The notes under the pieces: model-generated | Told to the model about the DNA's origin: nothing | The model's database searches: none | What the model saw: the letters and a program-made list of their open reading frames with translations, nothing else | Source: Mangrovimonas sp. TPBH4 | Lineage (GTDB): Bacteria; Bacteroidota; Bacteroidia; Flavobacteriales; Flavobacteriaceae | Assembly: GCF_001280505.1 (NCBI RefSeq) | Contig: NZ_LBIO01000042.1 | Location: 310,001-374,000 of the forward strand | Length of the DNA stretch: 64,000 nucleotides | Reading direction: 5' to 3' | Part shown: positions 34,865 through 43,879 of the stretch, in pieces | Layout of the letters: every line of letters begins with the position of its first letter | Position numbering within the stretch: the first letter of the stretch is position 1 | Program-made: the position numbers and the translations under genes

Positions 34865-37018
34865 ATGGCAGTTTTAAGTAAAATTAGACAACGTTCACTC
34901 TTTTTAATTCTAATCATAGCATTAGCATTATTTTCTTTCGTATTATCGGATCTTTTCAGAAATAGTGGTGCCTTAAATGGCTCTCAGGATGTGGTAGCAA
35001 CCGTAAACGGTACCGACATCAATAGAGAGGAGTTTATGCAAAAAGTGGAGAATGCGCAAAGAATGCAAGGTCCAGGTGCATCATCTACACAAACCATGAA
35101 CAGAGTGTATGAGCAGGAAGTGCGTAAAGCAGTGTTGCAAGCTCAGTTTGAAGAATTGGGATTGTCTGTAGAGAAAGAGCAAATGAGAGATTTGTTGAAG
35201 CAAAACTTTTCGTCTTATCCAGAATTTAGCAATGAGGCGGGAATGTTTGATGAAAACAAGTTGAACGAATTTATTGCAAACTTAAAGGCTATTCAAAATA
35301 ATACTCCAAACCGTGCGCCTCTAGGAAACTTCCAAATTAACTACTACGAGTGGGTAAACAACGAGGCGTCAATCGCAGAACGTGCCAAGGAGCAAGTTTA
35401 TTTCAATATGATCAAAGCTGGTGTGGCTAGTACTTTAGCTGAAGCAGAAACTGATTATATGTTGGAAAATGAAACTGTAGATTTAAAATATGTAAGCGTA
35501 CCTTATACTTCTATTGCTGATAGTTTGGTGGAAGTAACTAAATCTGATATTTCTAAATACATCAGTGAGAACAAAGGTAAGTACGAAGTTGAAGAGAGCA
35601 GAGATATTGCTTTTGTTCAGTTTGAAGAAGTAGCTTCTGTACAAGATGAGGAAGCCATTCAAGCTAACTTGGTGAAATTATTGGATGATCGTGAGGAGTT
35701 CAATAAAGTAACTAAAGCTAACGAAACTGTATACGGGTTTAGAAGTACCAAAAACATCGAAGATTTTGTAAATGCAAATTCTGATATTAAATACAATGAT
35801 AGCTTTGTGTTCAAATCGACATTGCCTACTGTAGCAGCAGATAGCATCTATAACTTGCCTGTTGGAGAGTTTTATGGTCCTTATAAGGATAATGGATTCT
35901 TTAAATTGAGTAAAGTTGTCGCTGAGACTCAAATGCCAGATTCAGTAAAAGTAAGACACATCTTGGTGCCTTACATTGGAGCAACGAGAGTGGATCCTTC
36001 TGTTACCGATACCGAAGAAGAAGCAGAAGCAACTGCAGATAGCATTTTGAACTTGATCAAAACAAAACAAAGCAAGTTTGTTGACTTGTTGGAATTGTCT
36101 TCAGATAAAGTGAGCAACGAAAAAGAAGGGGTTATCGAGTTTGGTTACAACCAATCATTTGCTCCAGAATTTAAGGCTTTCTCTTTCGAGAACAATGTAG
36201 GAGATATCGATGTGGTTAAAACTTCTTTTGGATACCACATTATAGAGATCTTGGATCAAAAGAACAGGTCTAGAGCTGTTAAAGTTGCGACTATTGCTCA
36301 AAAAATTGAGCCGTCAGAAGAGACTATCGACGAGGTGTTCAATTCTGCATCTAGATTTGAGGTAGCGATTCAAAAAGGAGATTTCCAAGAAGTAGCTAAA
36401 GAAAACAACTATGCAGTAAAACCTGTAAGTGTAAAAGTGTTGGATGAAAATATTCCTGGTTTGGGTAGTCAAAGAGCTATGGTGCGTTGGGCATACGATG
36501 CTGAAACTAAAGTAGGGGACTACAAGCGTTTCTCTGTGCCAGGAGGTGGATATGCCGTGGTACAATTGGTAAAAGTGACTCCAGAAGGTTTAATGTCTCC
36601 AGAGAATGCTTCTGCCACTGCAATTGCTGAAATCAGAAATGCTAAGAAAGCTAAAATGATCCGTGAGAAAATTTCAGCTTCAACAGTTGCTGATGTAGCG
36701 AAGAACCAAGGTGTGGCAACACGCTCGGCATCTGCTGTAAATATGAAGAACCCAACCTTGTCTGGAGCTGGTTTAGAACCAAAAGTAATTGGTGTGGCCT
36801 TTGGATTGAAAGAAGGAGAAACTTCTAAATTAATCGACGGAAATAAAGGTGTATACATGGTGGAAGTAACCAAAGTAACGACAGCAGCTGGTTTGGATAA
36901 CTACCAACCAATTGCCAACAGATTGACAACGTCAAGAGTAAATGCGGTACAATCTAAAGCGTATAATGCGCTTAAAGATGCAGCTGAGATTGAAGATAAC
37001 AGAGCTAAATTCTATTAA
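34865..37018 (+). CDS. PpiD-like membrane-anchored periplasmic chaperone
   Basis: A 717-residue protein with one N-terminal membrane anchor (about 12-30) and a SurA/PpiD-type N-terminal chaperone domain. A parvulin-type peptidyl-prolyl isomerase domain lies at about 358-466 (VKVRHILVPY, the FGYNQSFAPEF segment, VKTSFGYHIIEILDQ). A second, degenerate region with similar spacing extends to the C terminus. PpiD-like proteins help nascent outer membrane and periplasmic proteins leave the Sec translocon. It ends the plus-strand run begun by coaX. A possible -7 element TATTTTCG is at 34826-34833. A terminator follows at 37039-37072. Confidence 0.85.
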   Translation: MAVLSKIRQRSLFLILIIALALFSFVLSDLFRNSGALNGSQDVVATVNGTDINREEFMQKVENAQRMQGPGASSTQTMNRVYEQEVRKAVLQAQFEELGLSVEKEQMRDLLKQNFSSYPEFSNEAGMFDENKLNEFIANLKAIQNNTPNRAPLGNFQINYYEWVNNEASIAERAKEQVYFNMIKAGVASTLAEAETDYMLENETVDLKYVSVPYTSIADSLVEVTKSDISKYISENKGKYEVEESRDIAFVQFEEVASVQDEEAIQANLVKLLDDREEFNKVTKANETVYGFRSTKNIEDFVNANSDIKYNDSFVFKSTLPTVAADSIYNLPVGEFYGPYKDNGFFKLSKVVAETQMPDSVKVRHILVPYIGATRVDPSVTDTEEEAEATADSILNLIKTKQSKFVDLLELSSDKVSNEKEGVIEFGYNQSFAPEFKAFSFENNVGDIDVVKTSFGYHIIEILDQKNRSRAVKVATIAQKIEPSEETIDEVFNSASRFEVAIQKGDFQEVAKENNYAVKPVSVKVLDENIPGLGSQRAMVRWAYDAETKVGDYKRFSVPGGGYAVVQLVKVTPEGLMSPENASATAIAEIRNAKKAKMIREKISASTVADVAKNQGVATRSASAVNMKNPTLSGAGLEPKVIGVAFGLKEGETSKLIDGNKGVYMVEVTKVTTAAGLDNYQPIANRLTTSRVNAVQSKAYNALKDAAEIEDNRAKFY

Positions 37019-37038
37019 TGAAATGCTCCCTTAGGCAT

Positions 37039-37072
37039 AAAAAAAGCTCCACTGTTAAGTGGAGCTTTTTTT
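37039..37072. terminator. Bidirectional terminator
   Basis: The inverted repeat AAAGCTCCACT / AGTGGAGCTTT, with an A-run on the left and a T-run on the right, lies between the convergent ppiD-like and GHMP kinase genes and can stop transcription from both sides. Confidence 0.8.
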
Positions 37073-37084
37073 ATATAAAGGTTT

Positions 37085-38008
37085 TTAGAGAATCATTTCA
37101 GAAAAAGGCAAGACGGTTGTAAAGCCCTTGGAGCTTAAATAAGGTCGAGGGTCAACTTCAGAGGTGAGCATGATAAAATCTCCTCCCCATGCCCCTAAAC
37201 TCTTTACAGCGCCGTTAAAATCGCGAAACAGGTGCTCTTCTACCGTAGTCTGTTTTGTGAGTTTGGAAATTATGCTTTCATGAGCTTTGATAAGTGTTTC
37301 AAATTCTGATAGGCTATCACATGCCAAGACTTGTTTGGTAATATCGTTAATCTCCGAAATAGCTGAAAAATTATCTCCTCTGTTGGCTTTGTAATGGGCA
37401 ATACCTTCTCTGCTGTTTTGCTTTTGGTTCAAGTGCACAAAGTATAAATGCGAGCTAAATACAGGATTAAAGGTAACTGGTGTGACTTTCCTACCGTTTG
37501 AATTTGTTTCCAATTGATATAAAATAGGCGTGTCATGACTAGCACAGGCGATGTCATAACCACTACCTCCAAAAGTTGCTTTCAAAAGTTTATAAGGATC
37601 TACTTTTGCCCAGTTTGAAATATTATTGATTAAGGTAGAAGAAGTGCCAAGTCCCCAATTGTTTGGGAACTCTAATGCGGTGGTTATTTCAGAACCATTA
37701 AAGGTATTGAGAAACTCTGGATTTAATTTTTTAGCAGTTTCCAAAATTTGTATCAAACGATCATTAACACTTTGATTAGTATGCTGAACAGATGTTATTT
37801 GATTGTTCTCAACTTTGAAAGTGGCTTCAAACCAAACATTGCCTTCATAGTCTAAACTTCTCCAAAGGAGAGTTGGCTCTTCAATAGGTTTTACGATTAA
37901 ACCTTGCCCAAATTTAGTTGGAATGGCCAAAGACAATGCGCCATCCAAAACCACATATTCTCCGGTTAGCAATAATTTTCCGTGACTATAATGCTTGAAT
38001 GATTCCAC
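37085..38008 (-). CDS. GYDIA-family GHMP kinase
   Basis: A 307-residue GHMP-superfamily kinase. It contains GKLLLTGEYVVLDGA (10-24), the phosphate loop NWGLGTSSTLI near 117 and the GGSGYDIACASH segment that names the GYDIA subfamily. It lies 2 bp downstream of class II HMG-CoA reductase. In Bacteroidota this pairing points to the mevalonate route to isoprenoids, so it likely acts on mevalonate, phosphomevalonate or a close relative; which of these cannot be decided here. Its product would feed undecaprenyl-phosphate, quinones and carotenoids. Confidence 0.85.
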   Translation of the reverse strand: MESFKHYSHGKLLLTGEYVVLDGALSLAIPTKFGQGLIVKPIEEPTLLWRSLDYEGNVWFEATFKVENNQITSVQHTNQSVNDRLIQILETAKKLNPEFLNTFNGSEITTALEFPNNWGLGTSSTLINNISNWAKVDPYKLLKATFGGSGYDIACASHDTPILYQLETNSNGRKVTPVTFNPVFSSHLYFVHLNQKQNSREGIAHYKANRGDNFSAISEINDITKQVLACDSLSEFETLIKAHESIISKLTKQTTVEEHLFRDFNGAVKSLGAWGGDFIMLTSEVDPRPYLSSKGFTTVLPFSEMIL

Positions 38009-38010
38009 AA

Positions 38011-39327
38011 TTATTGTCTCAATTTGTTTAAGGCTTCCACTACGGCACTATGGGTCACCACATGGGTTTTGAAATGAGCAGCTAACTGTGCCTTTTCTTC
38101 ATTGGTGGCTTCAAATTGGTTTAAAATATTCATTAAGTGCATCTTCATATGTCCTTCTTGGATGCCTGTTGTAGTTAAAGAACGTAAGGCTGCAAAGTTC
38201 TGTGCCAAACCGGCAACGGCTACAATTTGCATCAATTCCTTAGCAGATGGTTTATGTAGCATCTCTAGGGCTAATTTCACCAATGGGTGTAAGCTTGTAA
38301 GTCCTCCAACAGTTCCCAGTGCCAAAGGGATTTCTATCCAAAACCTAAAAATTCCGTCTTTAATGCTGGCGTGTGTAAGGCTACTGTACTGTCCGTTTCT
38401 GGAAGCATAAGCATGTGCACAGGCTTCAACAGCTCTAAAATCATTCCCGGTTGCCAATACTACGGCATCGATACCGTTCATGATGCCTTTGTTGTGGGTA
38501 ACGGCTCTATAAGGCTCTATTTCTGCTATTTTAACAGCCTGTATAAATTTATTTGCAAATTCATCTGCAGGGATGGAAGGATCTTCCTGTAAGTCCTCTA
38601 TGTTGCAACTTACTTCAGCTCTTACCAAGCAGTCAGGGACATAATTGGAAAGAATGCTCATAATGATTTGGATGTCCAAATCCACTTGTGCTGCTGCTTC
38701 ATAGTTGGCAGCTTCCGAAGTGAAGGTCTTGGAAAACTGTTCTAAACAGGAATTGATAAAATTGGCGCCCATGGCATCCAAGGTTTCAAAAGTGGCATGC
38801 AATTGAAAATAGCCTTCCAAAGTTTCGCTTTTATCTCGTAATGAGATATCCAAGATACCACCACCGCGCTTTTCCATGTTTTTGGTGATGGGCTTTACGG
38901 CATCCAAAAGTTTTGGTTTTACCCATTCAAAATAGTTTTGAAGGGTCTCCAATTCACCAGAAAAATTGAAATGTACCTGACCTATTTTCGTGGTGGAAAC
39001 GACCTCGGTTTTAAAACCGCCTCGAGTTGCCCAAAATTTGGCCGCTTTACTAGCCGCCGCCACCACCGAACTCTCTTCTATGGCCATCGGGATGGTATAG
39101 GTTTTACTGTTGATGATAAAATTGGGTGCAACGCCCAAAGGCAAATAGTAATTGGAAATGGTGTTTTCAATAAACTCGTCGTGGAGCTGTTGTAGCTTAT
39201 CATTGGAGTTCCAATATTGCTTTAGTACGGTTTTGGCTGCTTCCTTGTTGGAAAAGTATGTTTCTACCAACCAATCGATTTTTTTGGACTTGGATAGTTT
39301 GGAAAAACCGGAAATCGTTTTACTCAT
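38011..39327 (-). CDS. Hydroxymethylglutaryl-CoA reductase (class II)
   Basis: A 438-residue enzyme of the class II (Pseudomonas mevalonii-like) type. Signature stretches are IPMAIEESSVVAAASKA, THNKGIMNGIDAVVLATGND (with the catalytic Lys and Asp), LGTVGGLTSLHP and the C-terminal EGHMKMH histidine. It interconverts HMG-CoA and mevalonate. Class II enzymes were first called degradative, but in Flavobacteriia this gene is normally paired with a GHMP kinase and used for synthesis. The ATG at 39327 is preferred over a GTG at 39345, because a perfect -7 element ends at 39354 and would place the GTG at or before the transcription start. Confidence 0.9.
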   Translation of the reverse strand: MSKTISGFSKLSKSKKIDWLVETYFSNKEAAKTVLKQYWNSNDKLQQLHDEFIENTISNYYLPLGVAPNFIINSKTYTIPMAIEESSVVAAASKAAKFWATRGGFKTEVVSTTKIGQVHFNFSGELETLQNYFEWVKPKLLDAVKPITKNMEKRGGGILDISLRDKSETLEGYFQLHATFETLDAMGANFINSCLEQFSKTFTSEAANYEAAAQVDLDIQIIMSILSNYVPDCLVRAEVSCNIEDLQEDPSIPADEFANKFIQAVKIAEIEPYRAVTHNKGIMNGIDAVVLATGNDFRAVEACAHAYASRNGQYSSLTHASIKDGIFRFWIEIPLALGTVGGLTSLHPLVKLALEMLHKPSAKELMQIVAVAGLAQNFAALRSLTTTGIQEGHMKMHLMNILNQFEATNEEKAQLAAHFKTHVVTHSAVVEALNKLRQ

Positions 39328-39346
39328 CAGGTCATGTTTTAACACG

Positions 39347-39354
39347 CAAAGATA
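39347..39354 (-). promoter_or_regulatory. -7 element of the mevalonate operon
   Basis: TATCTTTG on the minus strand matches TAnnTTTG exactly, 20 bp upstream of the chosen HMG-CoA reductase start. No -33 TTG was found at the usual spacing. A direct repeat AATACTGAT lies just upstream, at 39390-39398 and 39408-39416. Confidence 0.45.
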
Positions 39355-39555
39355 CTATTATAAGCTTTAAAATTCAGGCGATGGGCTGCAATACTGATTT
39401 ATCTGTTAATACTGATGGCTTTTTGCTTTATTTTTAGTAAACTTGGCAATATTTTGTCAAAAATTTAGAGGCATATATCCCGCTTCCTGACTGGGGTGTT
39501 GTTTCTTGTTTAAAATCAGATAATTAACTAATAGTTTCTAATTAATACTAAAATT

Positions 39556-41088
39556 ATGTCGAGCACAACTTTAAAACCGCACCAAAAAGAACTTTTTGGA
39601 CAGCCAATAGGCCTTTACATATTGTTCCTTACAGAAATGTGGGAACGTTTTTCATATTATGGGATGAGAGCCATATTGGTATTATACATGACGGCTTCCA
39701 CAATGGGAGACGATCCAAGAGGTGCTGGTTTAGGTTGGACGAGTCAAGAAGCCTTGGCGCTTTATGGTTGGTATACCATGTTGGTGTATGTAATGTCAAT
39801 TCCAGGAGGGATGATTGCCGATAAATTAATTGGGCAAAAGAAAGCGGTTTTATGGGGAGCCATTATTCTATGTTTAGGGCATGGTGTTTTGGTGCTCACC
39901 GATACTTGGGCCTTTTACACTGGTCTTGGTCTCGTGATTCTCGGGGTTGGTTTGTTGAAGCCGAATATATCCACCATGGTTGGAGGACTTTATAAAGAAG
40001 GGGACATCCGTAGAGATAAAGGATTCAGTATTTTCTATATCGGGATTAACTTAGGGTCTTTATTGGCAACACTTATTGTTGGAATTGTGGTGAAATTTTA
40101 TGGATGGCATGCAGGTTTCGGATTGGCCGGAATTGTGATGCTATTAGGGTTGTTGAATTATTTATACGGACAAAAATACTTGTCGCAGGTTGGTAATCAT
40201 GAGCCTAGTACCGGTTCGGCTGATGAGATTTCTTATGGTGAATTGTATGGGAAATTGGGAAGTTCTCCAAAACAATTAGTAATCACTTTGGTTCTATTGT
40301 TGGTTTCCTTTTACGGATGGTATGCCTTAGGTTGGGCCTATGGTTTGCTATTTATCTTCCTTACGGCTATTACAGCTTTGTTAATGATGATTTATAAAGA
40401 ATTGGACTCGCAGGTTTTTAAAGATCGTTTCTTGGTGCTATTGTTATCATTTATCATGGTAATTGTGTTTTGGGGAGCCTTTGAACAAGCAGGTGGTTTG
40501 ATGAACTTGTATACCGATACTAAAACAGATCGTGTTTTGTTTGGGATGGAAATTCCAACGATTATGTTTCAAAGTTTGAATGCTGGGTTTATCATTATTT
40601 TCGCGACGGTTGTAGCATCTATATGGGCGAAGCGCAAGTTAAAAGGTAAAGAAGCCTCTTCATTGTTTAAAATGGCTTTGGGTATTATCATTATGGGCTT
40701 CGGTTTCCTATTTATGGTATTTGCTGCGATGCAATTTGAGAAATCAGGAACTTCAAGTATGCTTTGGTTGGTAATGGCTTACTTGTTCCATACAATAGGG
40801 GAGTTATGTCTATCACCAGTAGCTTTGTCTTTCATTACAAAATTAACGCCGGTAAAATATGCGTCATTAATGATGGGAGTTTACTTTGCTGCCACTGGAT
40901 TGGGAAGTAAAGTAGCAGGAATTGTTGGAGAGTCTGCCAGTGATTTTGGTGAATACACCGTGTTCCTGGGAATTTTGATTTTCACAATCATTGTAGGAAC
41001 ATTGTTTATCCTTGTTTTAAAGCCGTTGAAACGTTTGACGCACGGTGCGGAGGATAATGAAAGAATGATGCACAGCGATGAAGTTTAA
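39556..41088 (+). CDS. POT-family proton-dependent oligopeptide transporter
   Basis: A 510-residue major-facilitator protein with about 14 membrane segments. The POT signature ExxERFxxYG is present near the start (E27, E30, R31, F32 in EMWERFSYYG), and the LGVGLLKPN and FSIFYIGINLGS loops are typical. POT transporters import di- and tripeptides with protons. The next gene, 41 bp downstream, encodes a larger member of the same family. No terminator lies between them, so they may be co-transcribed. Confidence 0.9.
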   Translation: MSSTTLKPHQKELFGQPIGLYILFLTEMWERFSYYGMRAILVLYMTASTMGDDPRGAGLGWTSQEALALYGWYTMLVYVMSIPGGMIADKLIGQKKAVLWGAIILCLGHGVLVLTDTWAFYTGLGLVILGVGLLKPNISTMVGGLYKEGDIRRDKGFSIFYIGINLGSLLATLIVGIVVKFYGWHAGFGLAGIVMLLGLLNYLYGQKYLSQVGNHEPSTGSADEISYGELYGKLGSSPKQLVITLVLLLVSFYGWYALGWAYGLLFIFLTAITALLMMIYKELDSQVFKDRFLVLLLSFIMVIVFWGAFEQAGGLMNLYTDTKTDRVLFGMEIPTIMFQSLNAGFIIIFATVVASIWAKRKLKGKEASSLFKMALGIIIMGFGFLFMVFAAMQFEKSGTSSMLWLVMAYLFHTIGELCLSPVALSFITKLTPVKYASLMMGVYFAATGLGSKVAGIVGESASDFGEYTVFLGILIFTIIVGTLFILVLKPLKRLTHGAEDNERMMHSDEV

Positions 41089-41129
41089 GCCTTCTCGTTA
41101 TACCAAACTATACTAAGCTAAAATTACAT

Positions 41130-43238
41130 ATGAATACGGATATTGAAAATCTTTTTAAGGATAAGGTGCTAGGGCACCCGGCAGGATTGTTTGTACTGTT
41201 TTTTACTGAAATGTGGGAGCGTTTTTCCTTCTATGGGATGCGAGTACTTTTGGTGAATTTCTTGACCATGGCATTGATTGGATACAATCCAGGTTGGGAG
41301 TGGTCTGTTGAAAATGCGGGGGCACTTTTTGGAACTTACGCCATGTTACTTTATATCACTCCAATTGTTGGGGGAATTGTTGCCGATAAAATCACTGGTT
41401 ACCGTTGGGCGGTTATTATTGGGGCCTTAATTATGACGCTGGGTCATGCTTCCATGGCTCTGGAAACTGAATTTTCTCTGTATTTGGGTCTTGCCCTATT
41501 GGTAATAGGAACTGGTTTTTTCAAACCTAATATTACATCAATTATTTCTGGGATGTATAAAGATAACCCTGAGAAAAAGGACGGGGCTTATACAATTTTC
41601 TACATGGGAGTTAACGCCGGTGCCTTTTTTGGGATGATGCTTTGTGGCTATCTAGCTGAAAAAATAGGTTGGTCTTATGGATTTGGGTTAGCAGGTGTAT
41701 TCATGTTGTTGGGGACACTTCAGTTTGGTTTTTCAGGAAAGTTGTTTGGAGCTATTGGAGCAAAACCTTCCAAAGAACAAAAAGCCTTTGAAACTAAAGA
41801 GCAAAAAACGGAAGACCTTGGTGAAGAAGCTAATGTAGGAAAAGAGAATCCGTTTACTGTTTTAGATAAAATATTGATAGTGGTATGTTCGGTGATTGGG
41901 CTAGGATATGCCATCAATGACCCTATGTCTAAAATTGCAGGGATAGATATCTTCTCTGCATTCAAAATGGGGGATTTGGAAGGTCAGTATACTGCAATTT
42001 TATTTGCATTGGTATTGTTCTTAATACTGGTTATTGGCCGTATTATGCGTTATACGCCAGTAGTGAGAGACCGTATGTTCGCCTTTATCATTTTTGCCTT
42101 TTTTACTGTATTCTTCTGGTTGTCCTTTGAGCAAGGTGCCTCTTCATTGGTTATTTTTGCTAGGGATAATGTAGATAGAATGCTCAGTGGTGGTGCAGCT
42201 ACAACATTTAATATTGTTAATACTTTACTTACAGTAGTACCTTTATTAATCATTTCGTGGGTGTTAATTTTACTTTGGAAAAAGACGTTCAAGAAAATAC
42301 CTGGATCTAATATTGTATTGGTAATTTGTTTTGTGTTTATGTGGGGTATTGTAGGTTGGATGTTGAACAGGGATTTTAACACAACTGCATATGATGTAAA
42401 TTATATGGCTATTGAGCGTCCTGTATTGGATGACAAAGGCGTGCAAATGAAAGATGAAAAAGGTGAATTGCAATTTAAGTATATCGCCATTGGAGAGGGT
42501 ACAAAGGTGGCAGATACGGATAAGGTAGTAGAACGTACTGTTTCTATTGCTGAGCCAATTGAGTTTGCTCTTGGAGATGAAATCCATATGATAAGCAAAA
42601 ACAATGAAGGGACTGCTTTTGGTTACTTGGATGCCGAGCGTTTGGAAACAGCAAGGTTGCAAGCTAAATCTTTAAATAGAGATTCTGCTGTTGTGAAGGC
42701 TAAAGTAGCTCAAATTAAGGATAGTGAGGTTGAGATTACCGTTTCTTGGTTTAGTATTCTTAATTCATTCTTTATAATTGTGTTTGCATCTTTCTTTTCA
42801 AAATGGTGGGAGAGCAAATACAATCCGTCAGCTGCTGCAAAGTACGCTCTTGGTTTAATCATCATGGGAGTAGGATTTGGACTTTTAGCATGGGGAGCCA
42901 GTGGTGTTGAAGGTACAATGAAGGTGAGCATGATCTGGTTGATTTTGGCCTATCTGTTCCATACCTTGGGAGAGCTATGTTTGTCTCCGGTGGGACTGTC
43001 CTATGTGAGTAAATTGGTGCCGGCAAGAATGATTGCTTTAATGTTTGGTATGTGGTATTTGGCTATTGCTATTGGTAACAAATTGGCTGCTGTATTGGGA
43101 GGTCAGATTGAGAATATTACGGAAGCATATAACTTGTCTACATTCTTTTTAATATTCACCATTGTGCCTATGGTTGCAGGTGTACTGGTATTTGCCTTAA
43201 ACCCACTTCTTAAAAAACTAATGCACGGGGTGCGATAA
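41130..43238 (+). CDS. POT-family oligopeptide transporter with large insertion
   Basis: A 702-residue transporter with the same POT signature (EMWERFSFYGMR, E27/E30/R31) and the family's transmembrane pattern. Between the usual middle helices it carries about 180 extra residues: two added hydrophobic segments (about 357-385 and 395-412) and a charged, apparently soluble stretch of about 120 residues (415-537). After it, SWFSILNSFFIIVF resumes the standard fold, corresponding to the MFQSLNAGFIIIF helix of the neighbouring transporter. The insertion could be an extracytoplasmic domain. A strong terminator follows at 43264-43291. Confidence 0.85.
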   Translation: MNTDIENLFKDKVLGHPAGLFVLFFTEMWERFSFYGMRVLLVNFLTMALIGYNPGWEWSVENAGALFGTYAMLLYITPIVGGIVADKITGYRWAVIIGALIMTLGHASMALETEFSLYLGLALLVIGTGFFKPNITSIISGMYKDNPEKKDGAYTIFYMGVNAGAFFGMMLCGYLAEKIGWSYGFGLAGVFMLLGTLQFGFSGKLFGAIGAKPSKEQKAFETKEQKTEDLGEEANVGKENPFTVLDKILIVVCSVIGLGYAINDPMSKIAGIDIFSAFKMGDLEGQYTAILFALVLFLILVIGRIMRYTPVVRDRMFAFIIFAFFTVFFWLSFEQGASSLVIFARDNVDRMLSGGAATTFNIVNTLLTVVPLLIISWVLILLWKKTFKKIPGSNIVLVICFVFMWGIVGWMLNRDFNTTAYDVNYMAIERPVLDDKGVQMKDEKGELQFKYIAIGEGTKVADTDKVVERTVSIAEPIEFALGDEIHMISKNNEGTAFGYLDAERLETARLQAKSLNRDSAVVKAKVAQIKDSEVEITVSWFSILNSFFIIVFASFFSKWWESKYNPSAAAKYALGLIIMGVGFGLLAWGASGVEGTMKVSMIWLILAYLFHTLGELCLSPVGLSYVSKLVPARMIALMFGMWYLAIAIGNKLAAVLGGQIENITEAYNLSTFFLIFTIVPMVAGVLVFALNPLLKKLMHGVR

Positions 43239-43263
43239 TCGATAAAAAAGTTAAATTAACTGT

Positions 43264-43291
43264 AAAATGCTCCTTACGAGGAGCATTTTTT
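43264..43291 (+). terminator. Rho-independent terminator
   Basis: AAAATGCTCC and GGAGCATTTT form a 10-bp stem with an 8-nt loop, followed by T residues, 26 bp after the stop of the second POT gene. Confidence 0.8.
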
Positions 43292-43325
43292 GTAAGTTAG
43301 AAGATATTATTACAACAAAGGATTT

Positions 43326-43874
43326 ATGAAAAAACTAGGATATATTGTACTATTGGCGGTGTTAACCTCTGTAAGTAGTATTGCCCAAGAAATTAATTGG
43401 GTGACTTTGGATGAAGCTTTGGAATTGCAAAAGAAAAAGCCTAAAAAGATTATGATGGATGTCTATACCAATTGGTGTGGTCCTTGTAAGATGTTGGATA
43501 GGAATACTTTTCATAATCCAGATGTGGTGGATTTTGTAAACGAAAATTATTACGCGGTAAAATTTAATGCAGAGGGGAATGAAACTGTGAATTATGATGG
43601 TAAAACCTTTTCCAACAAAAATTATGACCCGGCCTTAGCAAATCGCAGAAATGGGGTGCACGATCTAACGTTGTACCTTAAGGTGAGTGCTTACCCTACC
43701 ATAGTGTTCTTTGATGAGGAAGGGAAGATTTTGGCGCCAATACGAGGCTATCAGAAGCCACAGCAATTGGAATTGTATTTGAAACTTTTCAACTCCGATG
43801 AGCATGTCAATATGAAATCTCAAGAAGATTTCAATACTTATTACAACGCTTTTCAACCTGAATTTAAAGGATAA
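43326..43874 (+). CDS. Secreted thioredoxin-fold protein
   Basis: A 182-residue protein with a signal peptide cleaved near IAQE. The thioredoxin active site is WCGPC (C51, C54), followed by KMLDRNTFHNPDV and the SAYPTIVFFD strand containing the cis-proline. This resembles the DsbD-gamma or thioredoxin_7 families. It probably acts in the periplasm as a disulfide reductant. Its terminator at 43895-43941 lies inside the 3' end of the convergent comEC gene. Confidence 0.8.
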   Translation: MKKLGYIVLLAVLTSVSSIAQEINWVTLDEALELQKKKPKKIMMDVYTNWCGPCKMLDRNTFHNPDVVDFVNENYYAVKFNAEGNETVNYDGKTFSNKNYDPALANRRNGVHDLTLYLKVSAYPTIVFFDEEGKILAPIRGYQKPQQLELYLKLFNSDEHVNMKSQEDFNTYYNAFQPEFKG

Positions 43875-43879
43875 AATAT

